From: IDS-8 sp035304345
GTDB lineage: Bacteria; Pseudomonadota; Gammaproteobacteria; Steroidobacterales; Woeseiaceae
Length of the DNA stretch: 64,000 bases
Direction of reading: 5' to 3'
NCBI GenBank assembly: GCA_035304345.1
Contig: DATGQE010000041.1
Coordinates: 18,211 to 82,210, forward strand
Numbering within the stretch: the first letter of the stretch is position 1; the number at the start of each line of letters is the position of its first letter. The notes under the pieces were generated by a model. The model worked only from the letters and a program-made list of their open reading frames with translations, was not told the DNA's origin and made no database searches. The position numbers and the translations under genes are program-made. Positions 53,465 to 62,380 of the stretch are shown here, piece after piece.

Positions 53465-54067
53465 ATGCCCCGGGATACCCTGGTCATCGCCTGCGGCGCC
53501 ATCGCCAGAGAGCTCGTGATGCTCGTGCGCCAGAACGGCTGGGAGCACGTGAAGGTGCAGTGCCTGCCCGCCGAGCTGCACAACCGGCCGGAGAAGATTC
53601 CCGGCGCCGTCGTCGAGGCGATCGAAAAGCACCGCGGCGACTTCCGCCAGGTGTTCGTCGCGTACGCCGACTGCGGGACCGGCGGCCTGCTGGACAAGGC
53701 GCTCGCGCCCTACGGCATCGAGCGCCTGCCGGGCGCGCACTGCTACGAGTTCTTCAGCGGACCCGCGACCTTCGCGGCGCTGTCCGACGCCGAGCCCGGC
53801 ACGTTCTACCTGACGGATTTCCTGGTCCGGCACTTCGACCGCCTGGTGGTTCGTGGCCTCGGCCTCGACCGCCACCCGGAGCTGAAGTCCGAGTATTTCC
53901 GCCACTATCGGCGTATCGTGTACCTGGCGCAGACGCAGTCCGAGGAGCTGGCCAGCCTCGCGGAGGCGCACGCCCGCTACCTCGGCCTCCCGCTGGAGGT
54001 GCACTTCACCGGGCTCGACCCGTTTCGCCGCTCGCTGACGGAGCACGTCGTCCAATGGCGAAGCTGA
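53465..54067 (+). CDS. DUF1638 protein
   Basis: A 200-aa DUF1638 protein, a family that keeps company with MttB/MttC-type corrinoid systems. Conserved cysteines at 10 (VIACGAI), 33 (QCLPAELHN), 70 (YADCGTGG) and 93 (AHCYEF) could bind metal or a corrinoid. No signal peptide. 9 bp after mttC; the last bases overlap the next gene by 13 bp. No reaction has been assigned to the family to my knowledge. Confidence 0.85.
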   Translation: MPRDTLVIACGAIARELVMLVRQNGWEHVKVQCLPAELHNRPEKIPGAVVEAIEKHRGDFRQVFVAYADCGTGGLLDKALAPYGIERLPGAHCYEFFSGPATFAALSDAEPGTFYLTDFLVRHFDRLVVRGLGLDRHPELKSEYFRHYRRIVYLAQTQSEELASLAEAHARYLGLPLEVHFTGLDPFRRSLTEHVVQWRS

Positions 54068-54357
54068 TCAGCATTTACTGGCGCGACATTCCCGCGCAGG
54101 TCGTGGGACGCGAGGGCCGCCGCAACTTCAAGAAGGAGCTGCCGCCGCGTTTCGCGCGCGCGATCGACCGCGCCGCCATGCGCGCCGGCCGCGGGACCAG
54201 CGACGCCTATCTCGCCGACTGGCGCCGGGAGTCCGAGGAGGTCAGCGGGGACATCGAAGCGCTCGTCACCGCGCGGGTGGCGGAGCTGGAAAGCCGCTTC
54301 GACGACGCGTTCCTCGAGGCCTGCGTCAAGGCGGGTGGCCGCCTGCCGGAGAAGTGA
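54055..54357 (+). CDS. Small 'virulence factor' family protein (PF13769-like)
   Basis: A 100-aa protein matching the short family labelled virulence factor, which is repeatedly encoded in corrinoid methyltransferase clusters of proteobacteria; the name is historical and says nothing about pathogenicity here. Start ATG 54055 lies inside the end of DUF1638. Features: MAKLISIYWRDIPAQV strand at the N-terminus, basic RRNFKKELPPRFARAIDRAA helix, acidic middle, GGRLPEK end. It is probably a small accessory of the demethylase complex (inference from context). Confidence 0.75.
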   Translation: MAKLISIYWRDIPAQVVGREGRRNFKKELPPRFARAIDRAAMRAGRGTSDAYLADWRRESEEVSGDIEALVTARVAELESRFDDAFLEACVKAGGRLPEK

Positions 54358-54361
54358 TGTC

Positions 54362-55270
54362 ATGACCGATACCGTCATCAGCTCGAAAACGCGCGAGGTC
54401 GTGATCGGCTTCGAACGCCCGTTCGTCGTCATCGGCGAACGCATCAACCCGACCGGCAGGAAGCAGCTCGCGGAGGAGATGAAGGCCGGGGATTACAGCC
54501 GGGTCCAGGCGGATGCCTTCGCGCAGATCGCCGCCGGCGCGCAAGTGCTGGACGTGAACGCGGGCATTCCGCTGGCCGACGAGCCCGCGATCCTCGCCGA
54601 TTGCGTGAAGCTGCTGCAGTCCATCACCGACGTCCCGCTTTGCATCGATTCCTCGGTGGTGGAGGCGCTGGAAGCCGCGCTCGCGGTCTACGAAGGAAAG
54701 GCGCTGCTCAACTCGGTGACCGGCGAGGACGAGCGGCTGGAACGCGTGCTGCCGCTGGTGAAGAAGTACGGCTGTGCCGTCGTCGCGATCTCGAACGACG
54801 ACACCGGCATCTCGGAGGACATCGACGTGCGCTTCGCGGTCGCGAAAAAGATCGTCGAGCGCGCCATGGATTACGGCATTCCCCCGAGCGACGTCGTCGT
54901 CGACCCGCTCGTGATGCCGGTCGGCGCGATCAACACCGCCGGCCGCCAGGTGCTGGAGCTCGTGCGGCGGCTGCGCGAGGAGCTCAAGGTGAACACGACC
55001 TGCGGCGCCTCCAACCTGAGCTTCGGGCTGCCGAACCGGAACGGCCTCAACGCCGCGTTCATCCCCATGGCGATCGCCGCCGGCATGACCTCGGCCATCA
55101 CCAACCCGCTGCACCCGGAGCTGATGCAGGCCGTGCGCGGCGCCGACGTGGTCATGGGACACGACCCCGAGTGCGCGAACTGGATACGCGCGTACCGCGC
55201 TCCCGCCGCCGCGGGCGGCGAGGCACGCGGGCGCCGTGCGAACCGCCGCCGGCGGGAAGCGTCCGGCTGA
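54362..55270 (+). CDS. Methyltetrahydrofolate:corrinoid methyltransferase (pterin-binding)
   Basis: A 302-aa TIM-barrel pterin-binding protein of the AcsE/MtvA/MetH-domain type, moving methyl between corrinoid and tetrahydrofolate. Hallmarks: FVVIGERINPTGRKQL, VLDVNAGIP, LCIDSSVVEALEAAL, NSVTGED and TTCGASNLSFGLPNR. The TIM barrel ends near residue 280; a C-terminal tail rich in arginine (ARGRRANRRRREASG) is not part of the family. Start ATG 54362, 4 bp after the preceding stop. With MetF next door the methyl group can be oxidised as methylene-tetrahydrofolate. Confidence 0.9.
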   Translation: MTDTVISSKTREVVIGFERPFVVIGERINPTGRKQLAEEMKAGDYSRVQADAFAQIAAGAQVLDVNAGIPLADEPAILADCVKLLQSITDVPLCIDSSVVEALEAALAVYEGKALLNSVTGEDERLERVLPLVKKYGCAVVAISNDDTGISEDIDVRFAVAKKIVERAMDYGIPPSDVVVDPLVMPVGAINTAGRQVLELVRRLREELKVNTTCGASNLSFGLPNRNGLNAAFIPMAIAAGMTSAITNPLHPELMQAVRGADVVMGHDPECANWIRAYRAPAAAGGEARGRRANRRRREASG

Positions 55271-55274
55271 TCCC

Positions 55275-57293
55275 ATGTCGCGGCCGGCGGATTCCGATGC
55301 GCTGATCGTCTTCTCCCCGTCGGGACGGCGCGGCCGGTTCGCGGCGGGGACGAGCGTGCTGGCCGCGGCACGCGCGCTCGGCGTGGACCTCGATTCCGTT
55401 TGCGGCGGCCGCGCCATCTGCGGCCGCTGCCAGGTCGTCGTGACCGAGGGCGAGCTTTCGAAGCACGGCATCGTCTCGCGCGCCGACCACCTCTCGCCGC
55501 CCGGCGAGGCGGAGGAGCGCTACCGGGCACGCCGCGGACTCGCCCCGGGGCGCCGGCTCGGCTGCCAGGCAAAGCTCACCGGCGACGTCGCGATCGACGT
55601 GCCGCCCGAAAGCCAGGTGCACCGCCAGGTCGTGCGCAAGCCGTTCGAGGCGCGCGACATCGAGATCGACCCGGTGGTGCAGGCGCATTACGTCGAAGTG
55701 GACCCGCCCGACATGCACCACCCCAGCGGCGACCTCGAGCGCCTCGGGGAGGCGCTCGCCCGCGACTGGGGGCTCGAAGGCGTGGGCGCGTCGTTGCCCG
55801 TGCGCCAGTCGCTGCAGGCGACGCTGCGCCGGGGCGACTGGAAGGTGACCGCCGCCGTGCGCGAGGGCCGGGAGATCGTCGCGCTCTGGCCGGGCTTTCA
55901 CGACCGCCTGTACGGGGTCGCGGTGGACATCGGCTCCACGACGATCGCGGCGCACCTGTGCGAGCTGACGACCGGCGACGTGCTCGCCAGCGCCGGCTGC
56001 ATGAACCCGCAGATCCGCTTCGGCGAGGACCTCATGAGCCGCGTCTCCTACGTGATGATGAATCCCGGGGGTGACGCCGAGCTCACGGCCGCGGTGCGCG
56101 GCGCGCTCGACGAGCTGATCGCCGACGTCGCGAAACAGGCCGGCCTGGAGGCGCAGCAGGTCGTCGAGATCACGATCGTCGGCAACCCGATCATGATGCA
56201 CCTCGTGCTGGGGATGAGCCCGGTCGAGCTCGGCACCGCGCCGTTCGCGCTCGCGAGCGACTCCGGGTTCACCGTGCCGGCGCGCGAGCTCGGGCTCTCG
56301 ATCGCGCCCGGAGGTTACGTTTACGCCCTGCCCTGCATCGCGGGCCACGTCGGCGCCGACACCGCAGCCGTCCTGCTCGCCGAAGCCCCGTATGAGCGCG
56401 ACGACGTGAGCCTGATCGTCGACGTCGGGACCAATGCCGAGATCCTGCTCGGCAACCGCGAGCGGCTGCTGGCCGCTTCCAGCCCGACCGGGCCGGCTTT
56501 CGAGGGCGCGCAGATCTCCGCCGGCCAGCGGGCCGCCCCGGGCGCCATCGAGCGCGTGCGCATCGATCGCGACACGCTCGAGCCGCGCTACCGGGTGATC
56601 GGCTGCGAGCTCTGGTCCAACGACCCGGAGTTCGAGGCGCAGAAACCGAAAGGCGGCGTCACCGGCATCTGCGGCTCCGGCATCATCGAGGCCGTTGCCG
56701 AGCTGTTCCTGGCGGGCGTCATCACCCCGGACGGCACGATCGACGGCGCGGCCGCGAGCCGCTCACCCCGCATCCGCGGTGACGGGCGCACGTTCATGTA
56801 CGTGCTCGAGGAAGGCGAGCCGTTCATCGCGATCCAGCAGACCGACGTGCGCGCCATCCAGCTCGCCAAGGCGGCCCTGTACGCGGGCACGCGCCTGCTC
56901 ATGGAGAAGCTCGGCGTCGACAAGGTGGATCGCATACGCCTCGCCGGCGCCTTCGGAGCCCACATCGACGTCAAGTACGCGATGGTCATCGGGATGATTC
57001 CCGACTGCCGGCTCGACCAGGTGTCCTCGGCGGGCAATGCCGCGGGAACCGGGGCACGCATTGCGCTGCTCAACCGGCAGGCGCGCGAAACGATCGAGCG
57101 CGCGACGCGGCGTGTCGAGAAGATCGAGACGGCCGTGGAGAGCCGGTTCCAGCATCATTTCGTCGGCGCCATGGCGCTCCCCCACGCGAGCGATGCTTTC
57201 GACGAGCTCGCCCGCGTGGTCGAGCTCCCGGCGCGCAAGCCGGCGGCCCGGCCCGCGGGCCGTGGCGGCCGCACGCGGCGGCGTCGGGCATGA
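55275..57293 (+). CDS. Reductive activator of corrinoid proteins (RACo/RamA-like, DUF4445)
   Basis: A 672-aa ATP-dependent activator that returns accidentally oxidised Co(II) corrinoid to Co(I). N-terminal plant-type [2Fe-2S] ferredoxin domain with ligands C43, C49, C52 (CGGRAICGRC) and C97 (LGCQAKL), linker, then an ASKHA-type domain from about residue 215 (VAVDIGSTTIAAHL; LIVDVGTNAEILLGN; GICGSGIIEAVAEL). Length is that of RACo proteins. It ends in an arginine-rich tail (GRGGRTRRRRA). Its presence shows that the cassette includes its own repair system, needed because Co(I) is easily oxidised in an aerobe. Confidence 0.92.
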   Translation: MSRPADSDALIVFSPSGRRGRFAAGTSVLAAARALGVDLDSVCGGRAICGRCQVVVTEGELSKHGIVSRADHLSPPGEAEERYRARRGLAPGRRLGCQAKLTGDVAIDVPPESQVHRQVVRKPFEARDIEIDPVVQAHYVEVDPPDMHHPSGDLERLGEALARDWGLEGVGASLPVRQSLQATLRRGDWKVTAAVREGREIVALWPGFHDRLYGVAVDIGSTTIAAHLCELTTGDVLASAGCMNPQIRFGEDLMSRVSYVMMNPGGDAELTAAVRGALDELIADVAKQAGLEAQQVVEITIVGNPIMMHLVLGMSPVELGTAPFALASDSGFTVPARELGLSIAPGGYVYALPCIAGHVGADTAAVLLAEAPYERDDVSLIVDVGTNAEILLGNRERLLAASSPTGPAFEGAQISAGQRAAPGAIERVRIDRDTLEPRYRVIGCELWSNDPEFEAQKPKGGVTGICGSGIIEAVAELFLAGVITPDGTIDGAAASRSPRIRGDGRTFMYVLEEGEPFIAIQQTDVRAIQLAKAALYAGTRLLMEKLGVDKVDRIRLAGAFGAHIDVKYAMVIGMIPDCRLDQVSSAGNAAGTGARIALLNRQARETIERATRRVEKIETAVESRFQHHFVGAMALPHASDAFDELARVVELPARKPAARPAGRGGRTRRRRA

Positions 57294-58141
57294 CCACCGG
57301 GCTCGCTTCGCCGGACCGGGCCGTCGTCGCGCAGCACCTGCGCGAGGCGTACATGGAGATTTTTCCCGCGCCCGGGATCGCCGCGAAGCTCGCCGCCCTC
57401 GAGCGCGGCGCCTACGTGGCGGTCACCTGCTCGCCGGCGCGCGGGCCTGAGGCCACGCTCGCGCTCTCGCGCGAGCTGGTCGAAGCCGGGTTCCGCGTCG
57501 TGCCGCACGTGGCGGCGCGCAGCGTGCGCGACCGGCAGCACCTGCGCGAGATCATGAGCACGATCGAGGCACTCGGCATCGAGAGCCTGTTCGTGCCGGG
57601 CGGCGATCGTGCCGAGCCCGTGGGCCGCTACCGCACGGCGCTCGAGCTGCTGCGCGACATCTCCGACATCGGGCACCGCTTGCGCTACGTCGGGGTGGCC
57701 GCCCATCCCGAGGGCCACCCGCTGGCCGACGAAGCGACCCTGCTCGCGGAGCTCGAGCGCAAGCAGGAGCACGCCAACTACCTCGTGACCCAGCTCTGCT
57801 TCGATGCTCCCGCGCTCGGCGACTGGCTCGCGCGGGTGCGCGAGCGCGGCATCACGCTGCCGGCCTGGATCGGGCTGCCGGGCGTGATCGAGCGCGCACA
57901 GCTCCTGCGGACCTCGCTCCGGATCGGCGTCGGCGACTCGCTGCGCTTCCTGAAGCGCCAGGCGCGGAGCGCGGCGCGCCTGATGAGCGCCGCCGTCTAC
58001 CGCCCGGACGCGCTGCTCGAGAGCCTGGCGCCGATCGCCGCCAATCCCGCTTACGGAGTGGCGGGCTACCACCTTTTCTGCTTCAACCAGATCGAGGCCA
58101 CCGAAAGCTGGCGCAGGCAGATGCTGGGAGTGCTGGAATGA
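57290..58141 (+). CDS. Methylenetetrahydrofolate reductase-like (MetF family)
   Basis: A 283-aa FAD-dependent TIM-barrel of the MetF family. Visible segments: EIFPAPGIAAKLAA, VAVTCSPARGPEATLAL, GIESLFVPGGDR, YVGVAAHPEGHP, LVTQLCFDAPA and a C-terminal GYHLFCFNQIEATESWR. In this position it is expected to oxidise methyl-tetrahydrofolate from the demethylase to methylene-tetrahydrofolate, rather than to serve methionine synthesis. ATGA overlaps on both sides. Confidence 0.85.
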   Translation: MTTGLASPDRAVVAQHLREAYMEIFPAPGIAAKLAALERGAYVAVTCSPARGPEATLALSRELVEAGFRVVPHVAARSVRDRQHLREIMSTIEALGIESLFVPGGDRAEPVGRYRTALELLRDISDIGHRLRYVGVAAHPEGHPLADEATLLAELERKQEHANYLVTQLCFDAPALGDWLARVRERGITLPAWIGLPGVIERAQLLRTSLRIGVGDSLRFLKRQARSAARLMSAAVYRPDALLESLAPIAANPAYGVAGYHLFCFNQIEATESWRRQMLGVLE

Positions 58142-59655
58142 GCCGACGCGGTCACCGACCCCGACGCACGGCGGCCGGCCTGCGGCAATTGCCGTGGCAG
58201 CTCGTGCGATACCCCCATCGGCCGCTGGAGGTGCTGAGCGCGGACCACGTGGAGGCGATCGTCGAGGCGGCGCTCACGATACTCGAGACGAAAGGCTTCC
58301 GCTTCCTGCACGAGGAGGCCCGCGAGTACCTCCAACGGGCCGGCGCCGACGTGGACGAGGCCGAGGACATGGTCCGCTTCGACCGGGCGATGGTCATGGA
58401 GCGGATGGCGACGGCCCCGTCCGAGTTCCCGCTGCGCGCGCGCAATCCCGCGAAGAACCTGGTGATCGGCGGCGATCACGTGGTGTTCTCGTCGGTCGGC
58501 GGCCCCGCGTTCGTGAGCGACCTGGACAAGGGCCGGCGCCCGGGCCGCTACGAGGAGCTGTGCGACTACCTGCGCGTGATCCAGGGGCTGAACGTCATCC
58601 ACCAGGAAGGCGGCGGCGCGTTCGAGGCGATGGATCTCCCGCCGGAATCGCGTCACCTCGACCTGTATTTCGCGCAGCTCACGCTGCTCGACAAGAACGC
58701 CCAGGCCTACGCGCTCGGGCGCGAGCGGACGCGCGACTGCCTCGAGATGACGGCCATCGCGCTCGGCATCGACACTGCCGAGCTGGAGCACGAGCCCGCC
58801 GTGCTCGCGATCATCAACACGAATTCGCCGATGCAGCTCGACATCCCGATGGCGGAGGCGACGATCGAGCTGGCCCGGTCGCTGCAGGTGAACTGCATCA
58901 CCCCGTTCACGCTGTCCGGCTCCATGAGCCCGGCCACGCTCGCGGGGACGCTCGCGCAACAGACGGCCGAGGTGCTGGCGGTGGCGACGCTTGCGCAGGT
59001 CGTGCGCCCCGGCGCACCGGTGATGTACGGAGCATTCGCTTCCAACGTCGACATGCAGAGCGGCGCGCCGGCCCTCGGCACGCCGGAGTACGCGAAAATG
59101 GCCTGCGCGAGCGGCCAGATCGCGCGCCGGCTGGGCATCCCGTTCCGCTCCAGCAACACGACGAGCTCGAACTGCGTGGACGCGCAGGCGGCCTACGAGA
59201 GCCAGATGTCGCTGTGGGGTGCCTCGATGGGCCACGCGCACCTGGTGAACCACGCTGCCGGCTGGCTGGAGGGCGGCCTCACGGCTTCTTTCGAGAAGCT
59301 CATCGTCGATGCCGAGATGCTGCAGATGCTGGTCGAGTGGATGAAGCCGATCGCCGTCGACGACGACGAGCTCGCGCTGGATGCCATTGCCGAAGTGCCG
59401 CCGGGCGGCCACCACTTCGGCACCGCGCACACGCTGGCGCGCTACGAGAAGGCGTTCTACAGCCCGCTCGTGTCCGACCGCCGCAATTTCGAAAGCTGGC
59501 AGGAGGCCGGCAGCCGGGATGCGGCGGCCCGTGCGAACGCGTTGTGGAAGAAGCTGATTGCCGAGTACACGAAGCCGCCCATCGATCCCGCGACGGAGGA
59601 AGCGCTCGCCGCCTATGTCGCGCGCCGCAAGGAAGAGATCCACGCAGCGACCTGA
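58138..59655 (+). CDS. MttB-family methyltransferase 1 (non-pyrrolysine)
   Basis: A 505-aa member of the trimethylamine methyltransferase superfamily, read through without an amber codon, so it is of the non-pyrrolysine type known from glycine betaine, carnitine and proline betaine demethylases. Motifs: FVSDLDKGRRPGRYEEL, IINTNSPMQLDIPMAEA, RPGAPVMYGAFASNVDMQSG, FRSSNTTSSNCVDAQAAYES and PPGGHHFGTAHTL. The first 20 residues are strongly basic (MSRRGHRPRRTAAG). It transfers a methyl group from an N- (or perhaps O-) methylated substrate to the corrinoid protein. Substrate unknown: a plant betaine is the default expectation; methylated uronate is the alternative raised by the neighbourhood. Confidence 0.88.
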   Translation: MSRRGHRPRRTAAGLRQLPWQLVRYPHRPLEVLSADHVEAIVEAALTILETKGFRFLHEEAREYLQRAGADVDEAEDMVRFDRAMVMERMATAPSEFPLRARNPAKNLVIGGDHVVFSSVGGPAFVSDLDKGRRPGRYEELCDYLRVIQGLNVIHQEGGGAFEAMDLPPESRHLDLYFAQLTLLDKNAQAYALGRERTRDCLEMTAIALGIDTAELEHEPAVLAIINTNSPMQLDIPMAEATIELARSLQVNCITPFTLSGSMSPATLAGTLAQQTAEVLAVATLAQVVRPGAPVMYGAFASNVDMQSGAPALGTPEYAKMACASGQIARRLGIPFRSSNTTSSNCVDAQAAYESQMSLWGASMGHAHLVNHAAGWLEGGLTASFEKLIVDAEMLQMLVEWMKPIAVDDDELALDAIAEVPPGGHHFGTAHTLARYEKAFYSPLVSDRRNFESWQEAGSRDAAARANALWKKLIAEYTKPPIDPATEEALAAYVARRKEEIHAAT

Positions 59656-59687
59656 ACGCGCATGAAGATTTCGAGAGGTAGAACGCG

Positions 59688-61211
59688 ATGCGCCCGACCC
59701 TGAAGGTACTCGAAGAAGACCTCATCGAGCAGATAGTGAACGAGGCGAAACGCCTGATGGCCGAGGTCGGCATGGAGATACGCGGGCCGAACCTGAAGGC
59801 GCGCCTGCTCGATCACGGGCTGTCGACCGATGCGAGCGGCGACCGCGTGCTGTTCCCGCCGGAGGTGGTCGACGAGGCCATCCGCACCGCACCGTCGTCG
59901 TTCGTCCTGTACGACCGCGACGGCAACCCTTACACCGAGATCGGCGGCGACAACGTGCACTTCGTGCCCGGCTCGAGCGGCCTCAAGATCCTGGACCATC
60001 GCACGGGCGAGACGCGGCTCGCGAACTCCACCGATTTCATCGAGTACGCACGGCTCTGCGACACGCTCGAGCACATCGCCTACCTCGCGACGGCGTTCTC
60101 GACCAACAAGGACATCGAATCGCAGGTGTCGGACGCCTGGCGGTTGTACATGATCCTGACCACGACGAAGAAGCCGGTCGTGTCCGGGGCGTTCAGCGAG
60201 CATGGCGTGCCGCGCATGGCGGAGATGCTGCAGATGTTCCGCGGCAGCCGCGAGGAACTGGTCGCGAAGCCGATGTCGATCTTCACGATCACGGCCACCG
60301 GGAACTTCCGCTACGGCGAGGATTCCTGCCAGAACCTGCTCGATTGCGTGGATGCCGGCATCGCGATCGAGATCGTCCCGGTGACGCTGATGGGGCTGAT
60401 CGCGCCGGTGACGCTGGTCGGCGCGCTCGTGTTCCATTGCGTCGACGTGCTCACGGGCATCACGATGGCACAGATCGTCCGGCCGGGCGCGCCGGTGCTC
60501 TTCGGGGGGGCTCCGGCGACGTTCCACATGAAGGCGGCGAGCTCGCCGATGGCGGCGATCGAGGCGCAGCACCTGAACGTCGCCTACGTGCAGATCGCGA
60601 AGCACCTCGGCCTGCCGACGCAGGCGTACATGGCGCTTTCGGACGGCAAGTTCCTGGACGCGCAGGCGGGCGGCGAAACGTTCTCGAGCGCGCTGCTCGC
60701 GGCGATCGCCGGCGTGAACTCCGTGTCCGGCCCCGGGATGCTCGATTTCGTGCTCACCTTCAGCCTGCCGAAGCTCGTGTTCGACAACGAGGTCTGCGGG
60801 CAGGCGCTGCACTTCGTGAAGCCGATCCGGGTGCTCGACGACCTGCCGACCGGCGAGATCGTCGCCGACCTGCTGCGCGACGACCATCTCATCACCAGCC
60901 CGCATACGCTCAAGCATTGGCCGAGCGAGCTCTACCTGACGGGCAAGGTCATCGACCGGGAAAACCGGGAAGCGTGGCAGAAGGCGGGTTCGAAGGACCT
61001 GATGACGCGCGCGATCGAGGAAGTCGAGCAGCGCCTCGCCGCCTACCAGCCGATCGAGACGGATCCCGCGATCGACAAGGCGATGCGGGAGCTGATCCTC
61101 GCCGGCATGAACGAGCAGACGGAGCTGCCGGAGATCCCGCCCCCGGCCGAGCCCGCCGTACCGGCCGGCGAAGGCCGCCGCGCGCGCGGCGCCCGCCGCC
61201 GGCGCCGCTGA
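59688..61211 (+). CDS. MttB-family methyltransferase 2 (non-pyrrolysine)
   Basis: A 507-aa MttB homologue, clearly distinct from copy 1 (for example FVPGSSGLKILDHRTGETR, VTLVGALVFHCVDVLTG, RPGAPVLFGGAPATFHM, LTSPHTL-like ITSPHTLKHWPSELY). No amber codon. ATG 59688 is 32 bp after copy 1 with an AGAGG ribosome-binding site. The C-terminus has a proline-rich linker and an arginine tail (EGRRARGARRRRR). Two paralogous methyltransferases on one corrinoid protein suggest two substrates, or two successive methyl groups of one substrate. Confidence 0.88.
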   Translation: MRPTLKVLEEDLIEQIVNEAKRLMAEVGMEIRGPNLKARLLDHGLSTDASGDRVLFPPEVVDEAIRTAPSSFVLYDRDGNPYTEIGGDNVHFVPGSSGLKILDHRTGETRLANSTDFIEYARLCDTLEHIAYLATAFSTNKDIESQVSDAWRLYMILTTTKKPVVSGAFSEHGVPRMAEMLQMFRGSREELVAKPMSIFTITATGNFRYGEDSCQNLLDCVDAGIAIEIVPVTLMGLIAPVTLVGALVFHCVDVLTGITMAQIVRPGAPVLFGGAPATFHMKAASSPMAAIEAQHLNVAYVQIAKHLGLPTQAYMALSDGKFLDAQAGGETFSSALLAAIAGVNSVSGPGMLDFVLTFSLPKLVFDNEVCGQALHFVKPIRVLDDLPTGEIVADLLRDDHLITSPHTLKHWPSELYLTGKVIDRENREAWQKAGSKDLMTRAIEEVEQRLAAYQPIETDPAIDKAMRELILAGMNEQTELPEIPPPAEPAVPAGEGRRARGARRRRR

Positions 61212-61333
61212 GCGAGGCACCCTGCCGGGAGCCGTGTGCTAGTGCGCCTCGCGCGCCGCGATGATCGGGGTTTCCGCACGTGTGAGGGCCCGACCTGCGC
61301 GCGACGACGACGTGGCTCGCGTGCGCTGCGCCC

Positions 61334-62380
61334 CTACCGGGTTCCGCCGCCGAGGCGCACGCGCAGCACGCGATCGTCGGCAGTCACGTACAGGGTAGCG
61401 TGATCCGCATCGAACGCGACGTTCGCGGCCGCGCTCCCCGTGACGATCCGCCCGAGCAGGTCACCGGCAGGCGAGAGGACGAGCACGCCGCCCGGCCCGG
61501 TCGCGAACAGGTGGCCGCTCGGATGGACCTCGAGGCCGTCGGGCAGGCCCGGCGCGTCGGGAACCGCGGTCGTCGCGTCGAACAGCAACCGGCCGCCCGA
61601 CACCGAGCCGTCGCCCGCCACGTCGTAGGCCATCCACACCGCGCGCTCCGGATCCGAGTTCGCCACGTACAGCGTCGCCTCGTCCGGCGAGAGGCCGATG
61701 CCGTTCGGCCGGCTCAGGTCGTCGACGACGAGCGTGACCGTGCCGTCGGTCGCGACGCGGTACACGCCGAACGTATCGAGCTCACGCGCAGGATCGTCGA
61801 CTCCGCCCTCCAGGCCGTACGGCGGGTCGGTGAACCACACGTTGCCCGCGGAATCCACGGTGAGGTCGTTCGGGCTGTTGAAGCGCTTGCCCCGGAAATG
61901 CGAAGCGACCGTTTCGAACACGGGCCGCGGCTCCGCGAGGCTCGCCGCCAGGCGGGCAACCTGGCGATCGCCATGCTGGGCGAGCAGCAGCCTGCCCTCG
62001 GAATCGAGAGCGAGCCCGTTGGCGCCCGGCTCGCCGCCGCGCGGTCGATCGCCGGTGTAACCCGAGGGCTTCAGCCACTCCGTCACGCCCTCGCCTTCGC
62101 GCCACGCGAATACGGTGTTCGCCGGCACGTCGGAGAACACGAGCGTTTGCTCGCTCTCGAGCCACAGCGGCCCCTCGGCCCATTCGAAGCCGGTCGCGAT
62201 GACATCGATGGCGGCGTCCGGCGGCACGAGCGCATCCAGCACCGGGCTCAGGCGCTCCACGCGAGGCACCTCCTCTCCCGCCGGCGTCGCCATGGCCCCG
62301 AACGACAATAGCGCGAGTATCACGCCTGCGCCAGCGCGCGTCGCGCGCAACAAGGTTTCAGTAGCCCTTCTCCGGGTCAT
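61334..62380 (-). CDS. SMP-30/gluconolactonase-family lactonase, exported
   Basis: A 348-aa six-bladed propeller of the SMP-30 family. Metal/catalytic residues: E in FEWAEGPLW, N in FNSPNDLTV, N in RPNGIGLSP and D in LPDGLEVHP. N-terminal signal peptide (about 1-33, GVILALLSFGAMATPA), so periplasmic. It hydrolyses sugar lactones to aldonic acids, which could be taken up by GntP or TRAP encoded earlier in the window. It overlaps the end of the dehydrogenase gene by 23 bp and is translated from ATG 62380. Confidence 0.88.
   Translation of the reverse strand: MTRRRATETLLRATRAGAGVILALLSFGAMATPAGEEVPRVERLSPVLDALVPPDAAIDVIATGFEWAEGPLWLESEQTLVFSDVPANTVFAWREGEGVTEWLKPSGYTGDRPRGGEPGANGLALDSEGRLLLAQHGDRQVARLAASLAEPRPVFETVASHFRGKRFNSPNDLTVDSAGNVWFTDPPYGLEGGVDDPARELDTFGVYRVATDGTVTLVVDDLSRPNGIGLSPDEATLYVANSDPERAVWMAYDVAGDGSVSGGRLLFDATTAVPDAPGLPDGLEVHPSGHLFATGPGGVLVLSPAGDLLGRIVTGSAAANVAFDADHATLYVTADDRVLRVRLGGGTR

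Noticed and set aside
58138..61211. Pyrrolysine in the MttB homologues
   Set aside because: Neither gene contains an in-frame amber codon and no pyl gene is seen; both are the non-pyrrolysine type.
61212..61252. GCGAGGC/GCCTCGC inverted repeat after MttB2 as terminator
   Set aside because: 27-nt loop and no T-run; too weak to call.
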